This document shows positions 1 through 11,260 of a stretch of 64,000 bases of DNA, one piece after another. The DNA lies in assembly GCF_015354335.1 (NCBI RefSeq), contig NZ_JADKYR010000008.1:27552-91551 (forward strand). Direction: 5' to 3'. The notes under the pieces were generated by a model that was not told the origin of the DNA, did no database searches, and was given only the letters and a program-made list of their open reading frames with translations. This DNA comes from Methylophilus sp. 13 (lineage in GTDB: Bacteria > Pseudomonadota > Gammaproteobacteria > Burkholderiales > Methylophilaceae). A program made the translations under genes and the position numbers. How positions within the stretch are numbered: the first letter of the stretch is position 1; each line of letters begins with the position of its first letter.

Positions 1-190
1 AGAGCCACGCCATTTTAAAACCCTGTTAGCTCTCTGGTATTTGTGTAAATTAAAGCGCAATTAATTGGTAAATAAAAACCATTCTCAACTAAAAAATAAA
101 ATGCCTTTATCCGTTATTTAACGCAGGCTAAACAATTGAAATTGCTAAACTTTAACGGTATCATTGAAGGTTCCTCCAAATGTTTTGTAA

Positions 191-3100
191 GTGAAGAATC
201 TGGCAATGGACATGCAGTCTGACAACAACCTGATGAGTGCTTCTCAAGATACCGCAACCGCCCGGGACGACCAATTCGGTTTAGCTCCGCAATCCCAGGG
301 TTTATATGACAGACGCCACGAGAAAGATAGCTGTGGCGTGGGCTTTGTCGCCCATATTAAAGGCCAGAAAAGCCACGACATTGTCGCTAAAGGCCTGCAA
401 CTGCTGGACAACCTGACCCATCGCGGCGCGACCGGTTACGACCCTAAACTGGGTGACGGCGCGGGCTTGCTGATGCAGATGCCAGATACCTTTATGCGCG
501 AAGAGGCTGCCAAGCTGAGCATGACCTTGCCAGCAGCCGGACAATACGCCGTCGGTCAGGCATTTCTGCCACAAAACGCAGACAACCGCGCGCAATGCGA
601 AGCCATCTTTGCCAAAATCATTGCAGAAGAAAATCAAACCCTGCTGGGCTGGCGTGATGTGCCGGTCGACAACAGCAATATTGCCGACGCCGCCCGCGCG
701 GTTGAGCCTGTGATGCGCCAGGTGTTTATTGCCAGCACCGTGACCGACAGCAACACCTTTGAACGCAAATGCTTTGTGATCCGCAAACGCATTGAACACG
801 CGATTCGCGCACTGAACCTACAAGACAAGGCACAGTTTTACATGCCTTCCTTCTCTTCGCGCACCATCGTCTACAAAGGCATGCTGCTGGCTAATGAAGT
901 GGGCGTGTACTACAAAGATTTGAGAGATGAGCGCGTGATTTCAGCGCTTGCGCTGGTACACCAGCGTTTCTCTACCAACACCTTTCCAGCCTGGGATCTG
1001 GCCCACCCCTTCCGCATGATTGCACACAACGGTGAAATCAATACCGTTCAAGGCAACGTGAACTGGATGGCCGCCCGTCATGAGACCATGAAATCTGCGG
1101 TGCTGGGTGAAGACCTGGAAAAACTGTGGCCACTGATTGCAGAAGGCCAGTCCGACTCCGCCTGCTTTGATAACTGTCTTGAGCTGCTGGTGGCTGGTGG
1201 CTATAGCCTGCCACACGCCATGATGATGCTGATCCCGGAAGCCTGGGCAGGCAACCCATTAATGGACGAAGACCGCCGTGCGTTCTATGAATACCACGCG
1301 GCACTGATGGAGCCATGGGACGGCCCGGCTGCAGTCGCGTTTACTGACGGTAAAATGATTGGTGCCACGCTGGACCGGAATGGCTTGCGCCCAGCCCGCT
1401 ATCTGGTGACCGAAGACGACATCGTCATGATGGCGTCTGAAATGGGTGTGATCACTTTCCCACAAGAAAAAATCGTTAAAAAATGGCGTTTGCAGCCAGG
1501 CAAAATGTTGCTGATCGACATGGAGCAAGGCCGCATTATCGACGACGAAGAAGTCAAAACTGAACTGGCACAAGCCAAACCTTACCGCCAGTGGATTGAA
1601 CAAACCCGCTTCCATTTGACCGACTTGCCTGGCGTAGGCACTGGCGAAGCCAGCCTGAACGCGGATTTGCTGGATACCCAACAAGCCTTTGGTTACTCTC
1701 AGGAAGACTTGAAGTTTGTCTTGCAACCCATGATAGACAACGGCGAAGAGGGCTCAGGCTCCATGGGGAACGACGCGGCCTTGCCCGTGCTGTCCAATAA
1801 AGCCAAGACACTGTACAACTACTTTAAACAGTTGTTTGCACAAGTGACCAACCCGCCGATTGACCCAATCCGTGAAGAGCTGGTGATGTCACTGGTGACA
1901 TTTATCGGCCCTAAACCCAATCTGTTGGCGATTGATGAGACCAATCCGCCATTGCGTTTGGAAAGCGGCCAGCCAGTGTTGAGCCTGGAAGGCCTGGAAA
2001 AACTCAAACAGATTGAGTCTTTGACCAAAGGCCAGTTCAAGTCCATCGTCCTTGACCTGACTTATGATGCCGCCTTAGGTAAAACCGGCATGAAACAGGC
2101 CCTGGACGTCTTGCACGACCAAGCCGAAAAAGCCGTGCATGACGGCTATAACGTACTGATCCTCTCGGACCGTGCCGTCGCAGCGAACCGCATTGCCATT
2201 CCAGCCCTGCTGGCCTGCTCGGCCACGCATGAGTTTCTGGTCAAAGCCGGCTTGCGTACCAGCACCGGCCTGGTAATTGATACAGGCTCAGCCCGTGAAG
2301 TACACCATTTTGCCCTGCTGGCAGGCTATGGTGCGGAAGCTGTTTGCCCATGGCTGGTGTACGAAACCATCAAGACCATGACCGGCGATGTTGAAAAAGC
2401 CGGCAAAAACTTCGTCAAGGCGATCGGCAAAGGCTTGTACAAAGTCATGTCCAAAATGGGCATCTCGACCTACCAGTCTTACTGCGGCGCACAGATTTTT
2501 GAAGCGATCGGCCTCAATAGCCAGTTTGTGAATGACTATTTCACTGGCACGGTCAGCCAGATTGAAGGCATCGGTCTGGAGCAAGTTGCCGAAGAAACTG
2601 TACGCATGCACATGCAAGCATTTGGGAATGACCCCGTGCTCTCCAATGCATTGGAAGCGGGCGGTGAATACGCCTTCCGTGTGCGCGGTGAAGAGCACTT
2701 GTGGACGCCGATGTCGATCAGCAAATTGCAGAACGCGACCCGGACTGGCAAATACGAAACTTACAAAGAGTACGCCGCACTGATCAACGATCAGACACGT
2801 CGCCACATGACCTTGCGCGGACTGTTTGAAATCAAACCGGCGGGTAAAGCGATCCCATTGGATCAGGTGGAATCGGCCAAAGAGATTGTTAAACGCTTTG
2901 CCACAGGCGCCATGTCTTTGGGCTCCATTTCAACCGAAGCGCACGCCACCTTGGCGATTGCCATGAACCGGATTGGCGGCAAGTCCAATACTGGCGAAGG
3001 CGGTGAAGACGTCAAACGCTTTATTCCGGTCCAAACAGAATCCAGCCTGGCCACCGTATTGGGCACAGATTTGATTGAAGCCGATGTGCCAATGCAAGCG

Positions 3101-4882
3101 GGTGACTCTTTGCGCTCACGCATCAAGCAGGTGGCCTCTGGCCGCTTTGGCGTGACCGCCGAATACCTGAGCAGCGCTGACCAGATCCAGATCAAAATGG
3201 CACAAGGTGCCAAGCCTGGGGAAGGCGGTCAGTTGCCTGGCCATAAAGTGTCGCCCTACATTGCGAAATTGCGCTTCTCGGTGCCTGGCGTCGGCTTGAT
3301 CTCTCCACCACCACATCACGACATTTACTCGATTGAAGATTTGGCACAGCTGATTCATGACCTGAAAAACGCCAATCCAAAAGCCTCGATTTCGGTCAAA
3401 CTGGTGTCAGAAACCGGCATCGGTACCGTGGCAGCGGGTGTGGCCAAGGCCAAGTCTGATCACATCGTGGTCGCTGGCCATGACGGCGGGACAGGTGCCT
3501 CACCAATTTCTTCGATCAAACACGCAGGCACGCCATGGGAGCTTGGTCTGGCTGAAACGCAGCAGACGCTGGTACTCAACCAGTTACGTGGTCGCGTCGT
3601 GCTGCAAGTCGATGGCCAGATGAAAACCGGCCGTGACGTGCTGATTGGCGCACTGCTGGGTGCGGACGAATTTGGCTTTGCCACCGCACCGCTGGTGGTT
3701 GAAGGCTGTATCATGATGCGTAAGTGTCACTTGAACACGTGCCCGGTCGGTGTTGCCACCCAAGATCCAGAGCTGCGTAAGAAGTTTACCGGCCAGCCTG
3801 AGCATGTCGTGAATTACTTCTTCTTTGTCGCTGAAGAAGTGCGTGAACTGATGGCCAGCATGGGCATTGCCAAGTTTGATGACTTGATCGGCCGTGCCGA
3901 TTTGCTGGACATGAAAGCCGGCATCGAGCACTGGAAGATCAATGGCCTGGACTTCAGCAAAGTATTCCACTTGCCAGACATGCCAGCCAGTGTGGCACGC
4001 AAAAACAATGACGTGCAAGATCACGGCATCGCCAAAGCATTGGATAACAAATTGATCGCATTGGCTAAACCGGCGTTGGAAAAAGGCGAAAAAGTTACGC
4101 TTGAGTTGCCAATTGTGAACACTAACCGTACAGCAGGTACCATGCTGTCACACGAAGTGGCGAGCCGTTATGGCAACGCCGGTCTGCCCGACGGTACCAT
4201 CCACGTCAAATTCACTGGCACCTCCGGTCAGAGTTTTGCGGCATTCCTGGCCAAGGGCATTACCTTTGAGCTGACAGGTGAAGGCAACGACTACGTGGGT
4301 AAAGGCCTGTGTGGTGGTCAGATCATTATCAAACCACCTGCAACATTCCGTGGCTTATCCTATGAAAACATCATCGTTGGTAACACCGTGATGTACGGTG
4401 CGACCACAGGCAGCAGCTTCTTGAGCGGTGTGGCGGGTGAGCGCTTCTGCGTACGTAACTCAGGCGCAACTGCCGTGGTTGAAGGCGTAGGCAACCATGG
4501 TTGCGAATACATGACTGGCGGGACCGTGGTGGTACTGGGTCAGACCGGCCAGAACTTTGCAGCCGGGATGAGTGGCGGCATTGCCTATGTCTACGACATT
4601 GACGGCCAGTTTGCCAAACGCTGCAATATGAGCATGGTGTCACTGGAAAAAGTCGAAGCGGCGGAAGCAGATGTTGGCAAAGTACAACACCTAGGCCAGC
4701 CAGACGAAGTGATTCTTAAAGGCTTGATCGAGCAGCACCTGGCGTTGACAGGCAGCCCTCGAGCAAAAGAACTGTTGGCCGACTGGTCAGCCGCGCGTGC
4801 AAAATTTGTTAAAGTATTCCCGAACGAATACAAACGCGCACTGACCGAAATGGCTGCAGCCTCCGCCAAGCAAGCCGCATAA
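191..4882 (+). CDS. gltB: Glutamate synthase (NADPH) large subunit
   Basis: Large subunit of glutamate synthase, which turns glutamine plus 2-oxoglutarate into two glutamates in the cytoplasm. At 1563 residues it is slightly longer than E. coli GltB. Cys48 in the motif KDSCGVGF is the expected N-terminal nucleophile of the class II amidotransferase domain after removal of a propeptide. The FMN synthase domain lies in the second half. Cys1173, Cys1179 and Cys1184 (C-x5-C-x4-C) fit the 3Fe-4S ligands, and a glycine-rich beta-helix forms the C-terminus. The frame opens at a GTG; an ATG at 206 is an alternative, and both would fall inside the propeptide. gltD follows 88 bp downstream, so the two form an operon. 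Confidence 0.97.
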   Translation: MKNLAMDMQSDNNLMSASQDTATARDDQFGLAPQSQGLYDRRHEKDSCGVGFVAHIKGQKSHDIVAKGLQLLDNLTHRGATGYDPKLGDGAGLLMQMPDTFMREEAAKLSMTLPAAGQYAVGQAFLPQNADNRAQCEAIFAKIIAEENQTLLGWRDVPVDNSNIADAARAVEPVMRQVFIASTVTDSNTFERKCFVIRKRIEHAIRALNLQDKAQFYMPSFSSRTIVYKGMLLANEVGVYYKDLRDERVISALALVHQRFSTNTFPAWDLAHPFRMIAHNGEINTVQGNVNWMAARHETMKSAVLGEDLEKLWPLIAEGQSDSACFDNCLELLVAGGYSLPHAMMMLIPEAWAGNPLMDEDRRAFYEYHAALMEPWDGPAAVAFTDGKMIGATLDRNGLRPARYLVTEDDIVMMASEMGVITFPQEKIVKKWRLQPGKMLLIDMEQGRIIDDEEVKTELAQAKPYRQWIEQTRFHLTDLPGVGTGEASLNADLLDTQQAFGYSQEDLKFVLQPMIDNGEEGSGSMGNDAALPVLSNKAKTLYNYFKQLFAQVTNPPIDPIREELVMSLVTFIGPKPNLLAIDETNPPLRLESGQPVLSLEGLEKLKQIESLTKGQFKSIVLDLTYDAALGKTGMKQALDVLHDQAEKAVHDGYNVLILSDRAVAANRIAIPALLACSATHEFLVKAGLRTSTGLVIDTGSAREVHHFALLAGYGAEAVCPWLVYETIKTMTGDVEKAGKNFVKAIGKGLYKVMSKMGISTYQSYCGAQIFEAIGLNSQFVNDYFTGTVSQIEGIGLEQVAEETVRMHMQAFGNDPVLSNALEAGGEYAFRVRGEEHLWTPMSISKLQNATRTGKYETYKEYAALINDQTRRHMTLRGLFEIKPAGKAIPLDQVESAKEIVKRFATGAMSLGSISTEAHATLAIAMNRIGGKSNTGEGGEDVKRFIPVQTESSLATVLGTDLIEADVPMQAGDSLRSRIKQVASGRFGVTAEYLSSADQIQIKMAQGAKPGEGGQLPGHKVSPYIAKLRFSVPGVGLISPPPHHDIYSIEDLAQLIHDLKNANPKASISVKLVSETGIGTVAAGVAKAKSDHIVVAGHDGGTGASPISSIKHAGTPWELGLAETQQTLVLNQLRGRVVLQVDGQMKTGRDVLIGALLGADEFGFATAPLVVEGCIMMRKCHLNTCPVGVATQDPELRKKFTGQPEHVVNYFFFVAEEVRELMASMGIAKFDDLIGRADLLDMKAGIEHWKINGLDFSKVFHLPDMPASVARKNNDVQDHGIAKALDNKLIALAKPALEKGEKVTLELPIVNTNRTAGTMLSHEVASRYGNAGLPDGTIHVKFTGTSGQSFAAFLAKGITFELTGEGNDYVGKGLCGGQIIIKPPATFRGLSYENIIVGNTVMYGATTGSSFLSGVAGERFCVRNSGATAVVEGVGNHGCEYMTGGTVVVLGQTGQNFAAGMSGGIAYVYDIDGQFAKRCNMSMVSLEKVEAAEADVGKVQHLGQPDEVILKGLIEQHLALTGSPRAKELLADWSAARAKFVKVFPNEYKRALTEMAAASAKQAA

Positions 4883-4901
4883 TCGTTTTTGTTAATTGAA
4901 T

Positions 4902-4922
4902 GCCCCGCGTGATTGGCGGGGC
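4902..4922 (+). terminator. GC-rich hairpin between gltB and gltD
   Basis: GCCCCGC, a 7-nt loop and GCGGGGC form a perfect 7-bp stem starting 20 bp after the gltB stop. Only a short T run follows (TGTTTAAA), so this is more likely a partial terminator or mRNA-stabilising hairpin within the gltBD operon than a full stop. Confidence 0.4.
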
Positions 4923-4970
4923 TGTTTAAAGTTGTGTCTGTCACGAGCAACTGGGAAGAGATGATTTCAC

Positions 4971-6398
4971 ATGGGTAAAGTCACAGGTTTTATGGAATTT
5001 GACCGACTGGCAGAAGAAAATCTGCCCGTTCAGGATCGCGTCAAGAACTACAAAGAGTTCGTCCTGCATTTGACAGACGACCAGGCCAAACAGCAAGGGG
5101 CACGCTGCATGGATTGCGGCATTCCATTTTGCACCACCGGCTGTCCAATCAATAACATCATTCCTGACTGGAATGACCTGGTCTATCATCAGGACTGGCG
5201 CAGCGCGATTGATGTGTTGCATTCCACCAACAACTTCCCGGACTTTACTGGCCGTATCTGCCCCGCCCCTTGCGAGGCAGCCTGCACCTTGAACATTAAT
5301 AACGACGCCGTCGGGATTAAGTCCATCGAGCACGCCATCATCGACAAAGCTTGGGAAAACGGTTGGGTCACACCACAAATCAACCCGAACAAAACTGGCA
5401 AAACAGTGGCGATTGTGGGGTCTGGCCCCGCAGGCCTCGCCGCAGCACAACAACTTGCTCGCGCGGGCCATGCCGTGACCGTGTTTGAAAAAAATGACCG
5501 TATCGGCGGCTTGCTGCGGTATGGCATTCCTGACTTCAAACTGGATAAAGCAAACATTGACCGCCGGATGGCGCAGATGGAAGCCGAAGGCGTGACCTTC
5601 AAGGTGAATCAGCATGTCGGTGAAAACGTCAGCGCGGCCGATCTGGAGCGTGACTTTGATGCCGTCATCCTGGCAGGTGGCGCAGAACAGCCACGTGACC
5701 TGCCCGTGACAGGTCGTGAACTCGATGGTGTTCATTTCGCCATGGACTTCCTGACCCCTAACAACAAAATGGTGGCCGGCGACAACGTCCCTAACCAGAT
5801 TAAAGCCACCGGCAAACATGTGGTGGTTATCGGCGGTGGCGATACCGGTTCTGACTGCGTAGGCACCTCCAACCGCCATGGGGCAGCCAGCATCACCCAG
5901 TTCGAGTTGATGCCTCAGCCGCCTGAAAAAGAAGACAAATTTATGGTGTGGCCAAACTGGCCACTCAAAATGCGCACCTCCAGCTCGCATGAAGAAGGCG
6001 CAAACCGGGACTGGTCGATCACAACCAAAGAGCTGATCGGCGAGAACGGCAAGGTTAAAGCCCTTAAAGGTGCACGTGTGGAATGGAAAGACGGCAAAAT
6101 GTCTGAAATTCCAGGTTCAGAGTTCACCATTCCTGCTGATCTGGTGTTTTTGGCCATGGGCTTTGTCTCTCCGGTACAAAAAGTGCTGGAAGCGTTTGGC
6201 GTGGAAAAAGACAATCGCGGCAATGCCAAAGCCACGACCGATGGCGAAGGCTGTTACAAAACCAGCAAGGACAAAGTCTTTGCTGCCGGTGACATACGTC
6301 GCGGCCAGTCCCTGGTGGTCTGGGCGATTCGTGAAGGCCGTCAGTGCGCACGCGAAGTCGATGCGTTCCTGATGGGCAGCTCTACTCTGCCACGCTAG
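4971..6398 (+). CDS. gltD: Glutamate synthase (NADPH) small subunit
   Basis: Small subunit of glutamate synthase; it passes electrons from NADPH through FAD and two 4Fe-4S clusters to the GltB FMN. The N-terminal cysteines Cys46, Cys49, Cys54 and Cys58, with Cys97, Cys101 and Cys105, are the usual cluster-binding set. A first Rossmann motif ([11 protein letters not shown]) binds FAD and a second ([12 protein letters not shown]) binds NADPH. The length of 475 residues is normal. It follows gltB in the same direction after a hairpin and is followed by a strong terminator, so gltBD is a closed two-gene unit. Confidence 0.97.
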   Translation: MGKVTGFMEFDRLAEENLPVQDRVKNYKEFVLHLTDDQAKQQGARCMDCGIPFCTTGCPINNIIPDWNDLVYHQDWRSAIDVLHSTNNFPDFTGRICPAPCEAACTLNINNDAVGIKSIEHAIIDKAWENGWVTPQINPNKTGKTVAIVGSGPAGLAAAQQLARAGHAVTVFEKNDRIGGLLRYGIPDFKLDKANIDRRMAQMEAEGVTFKVNQHVGENVSAADLERDFDAVILAGGAEQPRDLPVTGRELDGVHFAMDFLTPNNKMVAGDNVPNQIKATGKHVVVIGGGDTGSDCVGTSNRHGAASITQFELMPQPPEKEDKFMVWPNWPLKMRTSSSHEEGANRDWSITTKELIGENGKVKALKGARVEWKDGKMSEIPGSEFTIPADLVFLAMGFVSPVQKVLEAFGVEKDNRGNAKATTDGEGCYKTSKDKVFAAGDIRRGQSLVVWAIREGRQCAREVDAFLMGSSTLPR

Positions 6399-6418
6399 TC
6401 CAGGTTGCCGTGAGACGC

Positions 6419-6452
6419 AAAACGCCGATGGTTTTCATCGGCGTTTTTATTT
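6419..6452 (+). terminator. Rho-independent terminator after gltD
   Basis: AACGCCGATG, loop GTTTT and CATCGGCGTT form a perfect 10-bp stem, followed at once by a T-rich stretch. It lies about 20 bp beyond the gltD stop. Confidence 0.9.
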
Positions 6453-6504
6453 GTCATATCGCAAAAAAACCGCATTCTTTCAGGTGAAACGATGGCTTGG
6501 CCTT

Positions 6505-6510
6505 TATAAT
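6505..6510 (+). promoter_or_regulatory. -10 element for hemE
   Basis: A perfect TATAAT lies between the gltD terminator and hemE, about 60 bp before the chosen hemE start. No good -35 hexamer is seen at the ideal distance. Confidence 0.5.
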
Positions 6511-6569
6511 CATGCTTTTAGCTGATGTGCGTACGACCACACCAGCGCAGGCAACCGAAACCAGAGCAA

Positions 6570-7634
6570 ATGACCACTCTTCAAAATGACACCTTTCTGC
6601 GCGCCCTGTTGCGCCAGCCTACTGAATATACCCCGGTGTGGATGATGCGCCAGGCAGGCCGCTACCTGCCTGAATACCGTGAAAGCCGCAAAACCGCGGG
6701 CAGCTTTATGCAACTGTGCCAGAGCCCGGCCTTTGCCACCGAAGTGACCCTGCAACCGCTGGACCGCTATCCCCAACTGGATGCGGCCATTCTGTTCAGC
6801 GACATATTGACCGTCCCTGATGCCATGGGACTGGGTTTGTATTTTGAAGAAGGGGAAGGCCCCAAGTTTGAGCGGACTTTACAAGAAGAGGCAGACATCC
6901 TCAAACTGGACGTGCCTGACATGGCCAAACTGCAATATGTATTTGATGCTGTCAGCAGCATCCGTCAAGCACTGAATGGCCGTGTTCCTTTGATCGGTTT
7001 TTCAGGCAGTCCATGGACACTGGCCACCTACATGGTGGAAGGCAAAGGCGGCACCGACTTTTTGAATACCAAAAAAATGGGCTATGCCAGACCCGAATTA
7101 CTGCACCGCATTCTGGAGATTACGGCGCAAACGGTGACGCAATACCTCAATGCACAGATTGCGGCCGGTGCACAGGCGGTGATGATTTTTGACTCTTGGG
7201 GGGGTGCCTTATCGCATCAAGGCTATCAGGAGTTTTCACTGCAATACATGCAGAAAATTGTCGCTGGCCTCACTAAAACCGCAGAAGGCAAACCGGTGCC
7301 CAGCATCGTGTTTACCAAAGGCGGCGGGTTGTGGCTGGAGTCACAGGCAGCCATCGGTGCCGATGCCCTCGGATTAGACTGGAGCGTGGATCTCGGCCAG
7401 GCACGGGCACGCGTGGGGGACAAAGTGGCGTTGCAAGGCAATATGGACCCGGCGATCCTGTTGAGCTCTCCTGCCGCTATCGAAAAAGAAGTCGCACAGA
7501 TTCTGGCCAGCTACGGCCATGGTCACGGCCATGTGTTTAACCTGGGCCATGGCATCACGCAATGGACACCCCCGGAGCATGCGGCCTGCATGCTGGAAAC
7601 CCTGCGCAAGCTGAGTCCACAGTATCACTCATAA
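6570..7634 (+). CDS. hemE: Uroporphyrinogen decarboxylase
   Basis: Removes the four acetate carboxyls of uroporphyrinogen III to give coproporphyrinogen III in haem biosynthesis. The signature [11 protein letters not shown] lies near the N-terminus, followed by [15 protein letters not shown] and [16 protein letters not shown]. Starting at ATG 6570 gives 354 residues, the same as E. coli HemE and aligned with its N-terminus (MTxLxND). The frame stays open to an ATG at 6525, but that extension (MCVRPHQRR...) is not family-like. The gene is monocistronic, with its own -10 element, and converges with the gene on the opposite strand only 5 bp away. Confidence 0.96.
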   Translation: MTTLQNDTFLRALLRQPTEYTPVWMMRQAGRYLPEYRESRKTAGSFMQLCQSPAFATEVTLQPLDRYPQLDAAILFSDILTVPDAMGLGLYFEEGEGPKFERTLQEEADILKLDVPDMAKLQYVFDAVSSIRQALNGRVPLIGFSGSPWTLATYMVEGKGGTDFLNTKKMGYARPELLHRILEITAQTVTQYLNAQIAAGAQAVMIFDSWGGALSHQGYQEFSLQYMQKIVAGLTKTAEGKPVPSIVFTKGGGLWLESQAAIGADALGLDWSVDLGQARARVGDKVALQGNMDPAILLSSPAAIEKEVAQILASYGHGHGHVFNLGHGITQWTPPEHAACMLETLRKLSPQYHS

Positions 7635-7639
7635 GGTCG

Positions 7640-9250
7640 TCACCGCGCGAGCTTATTGCGGTCAGACTGGGCGGTGATGCTCTCACGAGGCCTTGTTTGG
7701 GCGAGGCAAAAACGTGAGACTTGCGCGGGACTGAATCGCCACAAATAGTGATCTCGCACAGTGGCGATCGGCGCGATGCCGGCGAGTATGGGTAAATGGT
7801 TGGCGTTACCAGGGTCGCCCGCCACCCAAACGGCCTGCTGCGGCCCTAGCTGGCAAACGTGTTGTGTCAACATACTTTCGGTTAACAACTGGTTTGCCGC
7901 TGTTTGCGGGTCAAAATGCTTGGCCTCTATCAGCTCCTTTTCCCAACTGTCGTCCAACACCTCATACTCAGCAGTGCGCCAATCAGCCACCATCCAGGCG
8001 GGATGCGATAACCGCAGATAAAACATCAAGTCAAACTGGTATTTATTGAGCAGAATCAATTGATCCTGTTTGCTAACCAAGGGCTGGACCTTGGTTGCCA
8101 GCAGGAAAGAAGCTGTTTTTTGCGCGTGCTGAATCACCATCCCCATGGCTATCACACAGGTCACTGCCGCCGCCAAAAATGTGACCCACAACCGCTTGGG
8201 GAAGCGGTGCTGCCAGGCTTGCCGCATACCCATGGCTGTCAAGACCGCCATTGCCGGCAAAACTGGCATGATGTAGCCCAGTGGTTTGGAAACCGGGATC
8301 GAAAAAAATAGCAGGATCAATGCCAGCCAACATACCATCAGCCAGGCCACATCCTGCTGCCGTGAACTCCAGCGCTGGACTTCGCGCTTGCGCAAGCGGG
8401 TCAACCACAGAGAAGCGGGCAAGGTCAGCGCCAATAGCACGGGCAGATAAAACCAGAACGGCTGCTGATTGTTAAAGTGCGTGCCAGTGAAGCGCTGCAC
8501 ATGGTGATGAATAAAAAAGTACTCCAGAAAGCCCTTAAACTGCGATTCCATGCATAAAAACCAGGGACTGGCCATCAGAAAAAACAATACCAGCGCTGGC
8601 CAACAGAAAAAACACTTTAGATACGCAAGACGGCGACTCACCAGCAGCCAGCCACCAACGACCAGCACAGGCAAGACCATGCCAATCAGGCCCTTGGCCA
8701 GAACGCCTCCGGCAGCAAACACCATCGCCATATACAGATATTTCCGCTCCGGCTGGCCTTGTTCAATACTCCAGGTAAACTCTGCCGCCAGCATGATCGT
8801 CATGGCAATCATGCTGGCAACCAACATATCCAGATTGGCAAACTGGGCACTGGCAAAAAAGAATGGCTGCGTCACGAGCGCGACAAAAGCCAGTACCGCA
8901 GTTTTTTTGTCCAGATGCCTGGCTATAAACCAATACAGCGCGATCGCCATCAATAAGGCAGCCAGCAAGGAGGCCAGCCTGCTCGCAAGCAGCGAGGGGC
9001 CAAAAAGTTTGAAACTGGCCGCCGTGATCCAGTAAAACAAAGGCGGTTTATGAAAATATGGCAAGCCATCCAAATGAGGGATCGTCCAGTTTCCAGAGGT
9101 CAACATCTCCCAGGCAATGCCGACATAGCGGCCTTCATCCGGCAGGGTAAGTGGCCGACAAACGGCGGCTATGCTCAACCAAAGCAGGGTGACCGCTAAC
9201 CACAGAAAGTGACTCAAATGACTGTTTTGTTTTATTTGTACTGGCGACAT
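7640..9250 (-). CDS. ArnT/PMT-type glycosyltransferase (GT83-like, multi-pass membrane)
   Basis: Inner-membrane glycosyltransferase of the ArnT/PMT (GT-C) superfamily, which uses polyprenyl-phosphate-linked sugars. The hallmark acidic motif LPDEGRYVGIAWEML lies in the first periplasmic loop, followed by HKPPLFYWI, and there are about ten to twelve hydrophobic helices. The C-terminal 150 residues form the soluble domain. At 536 residues it is a little shorter than E. coli ArnT (about 550). The acceptor is probably lipid A or another envelope glycan, but the sugar cannot be told from sequence, and no arnBCAD genes are present here. Upstream lie two TGCA-N5-TGCA boxes (9416-9469), also found before the operon starting at 19034. 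Confidence 0.82.
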   Translation of the reverse strand: MSPVQIKQNSHLSHFLWLAVTLLWLSIAAVCRPLTLPDEGRYVGIAWEMLTSGNWTIPHLDGLPYFHKPPLFYWITAASFKLFGPSLLASRLASLLAALLMAIALYWFIARHLDKKTAVLAFVALVTQPFFFASAQFANLDMLVASMIAMTIMLAAEFTWSIEQGQPERKYLYMAMVFAAGGVLAKGLIGMVLPVLVVGGWLLVSRRLAYLKCFFCWPALVLFFLMASPWFLCMESQFKGFLEYFFIHHHVQRFTGTHFNNQQPFWFYLPVLLALTLPASLWLTRLRKREVQRWSSRQQDVAWLMVCWLALILLFFSIPVSKPLGYIMPVLPAMAVLTAMGMRQAWQHRFPKRLWVTFLAAAVTCVIAMGMVIQHAQKTASFLLATKVQPLVSKQDQLILLNKYQFDLMFYLRLSHPAWMVADWRTAEYEVLDDSWEKELIEAKHFDPQTAANQLLTESMLTQHVCQLGPQQAVWVAGDPGNANHLPILAGIAPIATVRDHYLWRFSPAQVSRFCLAQTRPRESITAQSDRNKLAR

Positions 9251-9393
9251 GCCTATCCGCTTGTGATTGATGAACGACTGAATGGCGGGTCAGGAGTCAT
9301 CACACGCTGATAGGCGCCATGTTGATTCCTGACATCCAGCACTCACCAGCAAGGCATATGCCAAATAAAATCACATTTACAATCAACCACCTA

Positions 9394-9469
9394 TAATCAA
9401 AACCAATTTACTCTGTGCATTTTTTGCAGGGCTATAAATGCGTTTAATCAGCCGGGTGCACTTTTTGCA
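9394..9469 (-). promoter_or_regulatory. Paired TGCA-N5-TGCA boxes, 41 bp apart, with TTTTGATTA downstream
   Basis: Two 13-bp boxes, TGCATTTTTTGCA (9416-9428) and TGCACTTTTTGCA (9457-9469), begin 41 bp apart. On the minus strand TTTTGATTA (9394-9402) follows 13 bp beyond the proximal box, heading towards the gene starting at 9250. The same layout recurs at 19118-19197. This is inferred to be an operator/promoter region of an unidentified regulator. Nothing else was recognised in the 297-bp gap 9251-9547 apart from the terminator at its right end. Confidence 0.55.
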
Positions 9470-9504
9470 GTGCGCTTGGGCACCATCAGCCGAAAAAGGA
9501 AAAT

Positions 9505-9532
9505 AAAAAAGCCTGCAATCGCAGGCTTTTTT
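9505..9532 (-). terminator. Terminator of the cytochrome b561 gene
   Basis: AAAAAAGCCTGC, loop AATC and GCAGGCTTTTTT form a symmetric stem 15 bp beyond the cytochrome b561 stop. The T-tract is present on both strands, so it can act in both directions. Confidence 0.88.
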
Positions 9533-9547
9533 CAGGCAATCCTCTTT

Positions 9548-10144
9548 CTACTTCAGAGACATGCGCGACATGGTCTCGTCTTTATCTTTCCATTGATGTT
9601 TGAGTGCCCCAAGCACATGCACGATAAATGCAGCCAGCATCAGGTTGGCGAACAATTCGTGAGACTCTTTGAACACATCGCGCAAATCGGCATTATCCAG
9701 CCCGCCGAACACCTCCAACCCAAACCACTTCAAGCCGAACTTGCTATAAAGCGTCATGAGTACGCCGCTCAGTGGGATCAAGACCATCAGCAAATACAGC
9801 ATGTGATGCACGGCTGTCGCCAGCTTACGCTCCAGCGCTGAATAGCTGGCCAGCATGGCAGGCGGGGTATGTGTCACACGCCAGTACACGCGGAAAATCA
9901 CCAGCCAGAGCAAGGTAAAGCCGATGGACTTGTGCAGATTAAAATACAGGGTCCGGGCTGTAGCCGGCTCATCCATCTGCCAGGTGACGATCCCCAGATC
10001 GAACAGATCAAAGGCCGTTTGTTTTGGCCCGTCTTTTGGCAACTCGCCCATGTACCAGCCCAGGGCAAACATGCCAATAATGACCAGTGCGATGAGCCAG
10101 TGCAGAATAATCGCCACCTTGGTATAACGCTGGGTTGAACTCAT
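9548..10144 (-). CDS. Cytochrome b561 family membrane protein
   Basis: Di-haem inner-membrane protein of the CybB/b561 family that moves electrons between quinol and periplasmic partners. Four hydrophobic helices carry histidines in the usual places: LHWLIAL (helix 1), LHKSIGF (helix 2), VHHMLY (helix 3) and HELFANLMLAAFIVHVLGALKH (helix 4). At 198 residues it is close to the family length. It is divergent from the secreted hydrolase at 10248. The redox partner cannot be told from sequence. Confidence 0.88.
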   Translation of the reverse strand: MSSTQRYTKVAIILHWLIALVIIGMFALGWYMGELPKDGPKQTAFDLFDLGIVTWQMDEPATARTLYFNLHKSIGFTLLWLVIFRVYWRVTHTPPAMLASYSALERKLATAVHHMLYLLMVLIPLSGVLMTLYSKFGLKWFGLEVFGGLDNADLRDVFKESHELFANLMLAAFIVHVLGALKHQWKDKDETMSRMSLK

Positions 10145-10221
10145 TGAATCTCCTTTGTTGATGGATGTAACCAGCCTGTGACAGCGGTCACTATGACTAC
10201 ATGCGTGAATTGTTTATGATG

Positions 10222-10236
10222 CATGAATCATTCATG
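10222..10236. promoter_or_regulatory. Palindrome CATGAA-TCA-TTCATG in a divergent promoter region
   Basis: Perfect 6-bp inverted repeat with a 3-bp centre, 11 bp before the start of the metallo-hydrolase gene and about 80 bp upstream of the divergent cytochrome b561 gene. It may be a regulator site for either gene; no regulator is adjacent. Confidence 0.35.
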
Positions 10237-10247
10237 GGTAAGCCGTC

Positions 10248-11177
10248 ATGTTATCAAAAATCAACCGCTTTGGTGTGCGTCTTGTATACGTATTTGTAAC
10301 GCTGTGTAGCCAGGCCTTGGCCGACGACTTTGAATTTAAACAGGTGGCGGACGGCATCTATGTGCACCATGGCAAGCATCTGGATATTGATGATGGCTAT
10401 CAGGGCGACATCTGCAACCTCGGCGTCATTATTGGCCAAGAGGCCATTGCCGTGATTGACAGTGGCGGCAGCAAACATACCGGTGACCAATTACTCGCCG
10501 CCATTCGCCGCATCAGCCCTTTGCCTATCCGATATGTCATCAATACCCATGTCCATCCAGACCACACCTATGGCAACGCCGCTTTTCAAAATGGCACTAC
10601 CCACTTTGTCGGTCACGAAAAACTGGCCACTAACATGCTGCTGCGCAAGGAGCAATATGAAAAACTGAATGCGCGCCTACTGGGGGCTGACGGTGCGGCA
10701 AGCCCCACCATCCCCCCGGATACCCTTGTGCATGCTGAGCAGTCGCTGGACCTGGGGCACCGCATCCTGCAACTACAAGCGCGCAAGGTGGCCCACACCC
10801 ATACTGACCTCACTATTCTAGACACGCAAACCAACACCCTGTTTGCGGGCGACTTGCTGTTTGCGCAACGGACGCCAGTGGTAGAAGGCGACCTCAAAGG
10901 CTTGATCGCCGTGCTGGAGCAAATCAACCAGCAACCATACTCGCTCATCGTCCCCGGCCATGGGTTAGAAAGCAGCGACCAGAAAACCATCATTGGCAAC
11001 GAGTTACGCTATCTCAACTTGTTATTGAGCGATATCAGAAACAGCATCAAAAAAGGCATCAGCATGGAACAAACCATGGACACTGCAGCCGCCTCTGAGC
11101 ATGACAACTGGGTATTGTTCGACATCGCCAACCGGCGCAATGTCAATGTGGTTTACCCGCAACTGGAATGGGAATAA
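10248..11177 (+). CDS. Secreted metallo-beta-lactamase-fold hydrolase
   Basis: Periplasmic zinc hydrolase of the metallo-beta-lactamase fold. A signal peptide covers about residues 1-25 (hydrophobic core, then QALA-DD). The metal motif HVHPDH is at residues 101-106; further ligands fit VAHTHTD, FAGDLLF and VPGHG. The sequence resembles the subgroup annotated as quinoprotein relay system metallohydrolases (SoxH-like), often found near PQQ enzymes in methylotrophs; that link is inferred from family resemblance. The substrate is unknown. It is divergent from cytochrome b561, a possible electron-transfer partner. Confidence 0.8.
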   Translation: MLSKINRFGVRLVYVFVTLCSQALADDFEFKQVADGIYVHHGKHLDIDDGYQGDICNLGVIIGQEAIAVIDSGGSKHTGDQLLAAIRRISPLPIRYVINTHVHPDHTYGNAAFQNGTTHFVGHEKLATNMLLRKEQYEKLNARLLGADGAASPTIPPDTLVHAEQSLDLGHRILQLQARKVAHTHTDLTILDTQTNTLFAGDLLFAQRTPVVEGDLKGLIAVLEQINQQPYSLIVPGHGLESSDQKTIIGNELRYLNLLLSDIRNSIKKGISMEQTMDTAAASEHDNWVLFDIANRRNVNVVYPQLEWE

Positions 11178-11260
11178 GCGCAGCGATGTAAACATTACAC
11201 TTATGGTCTGCTATCTCTCTTGCTGTCATGTCACAACACGTTCTGTTTTACAATGCGAGG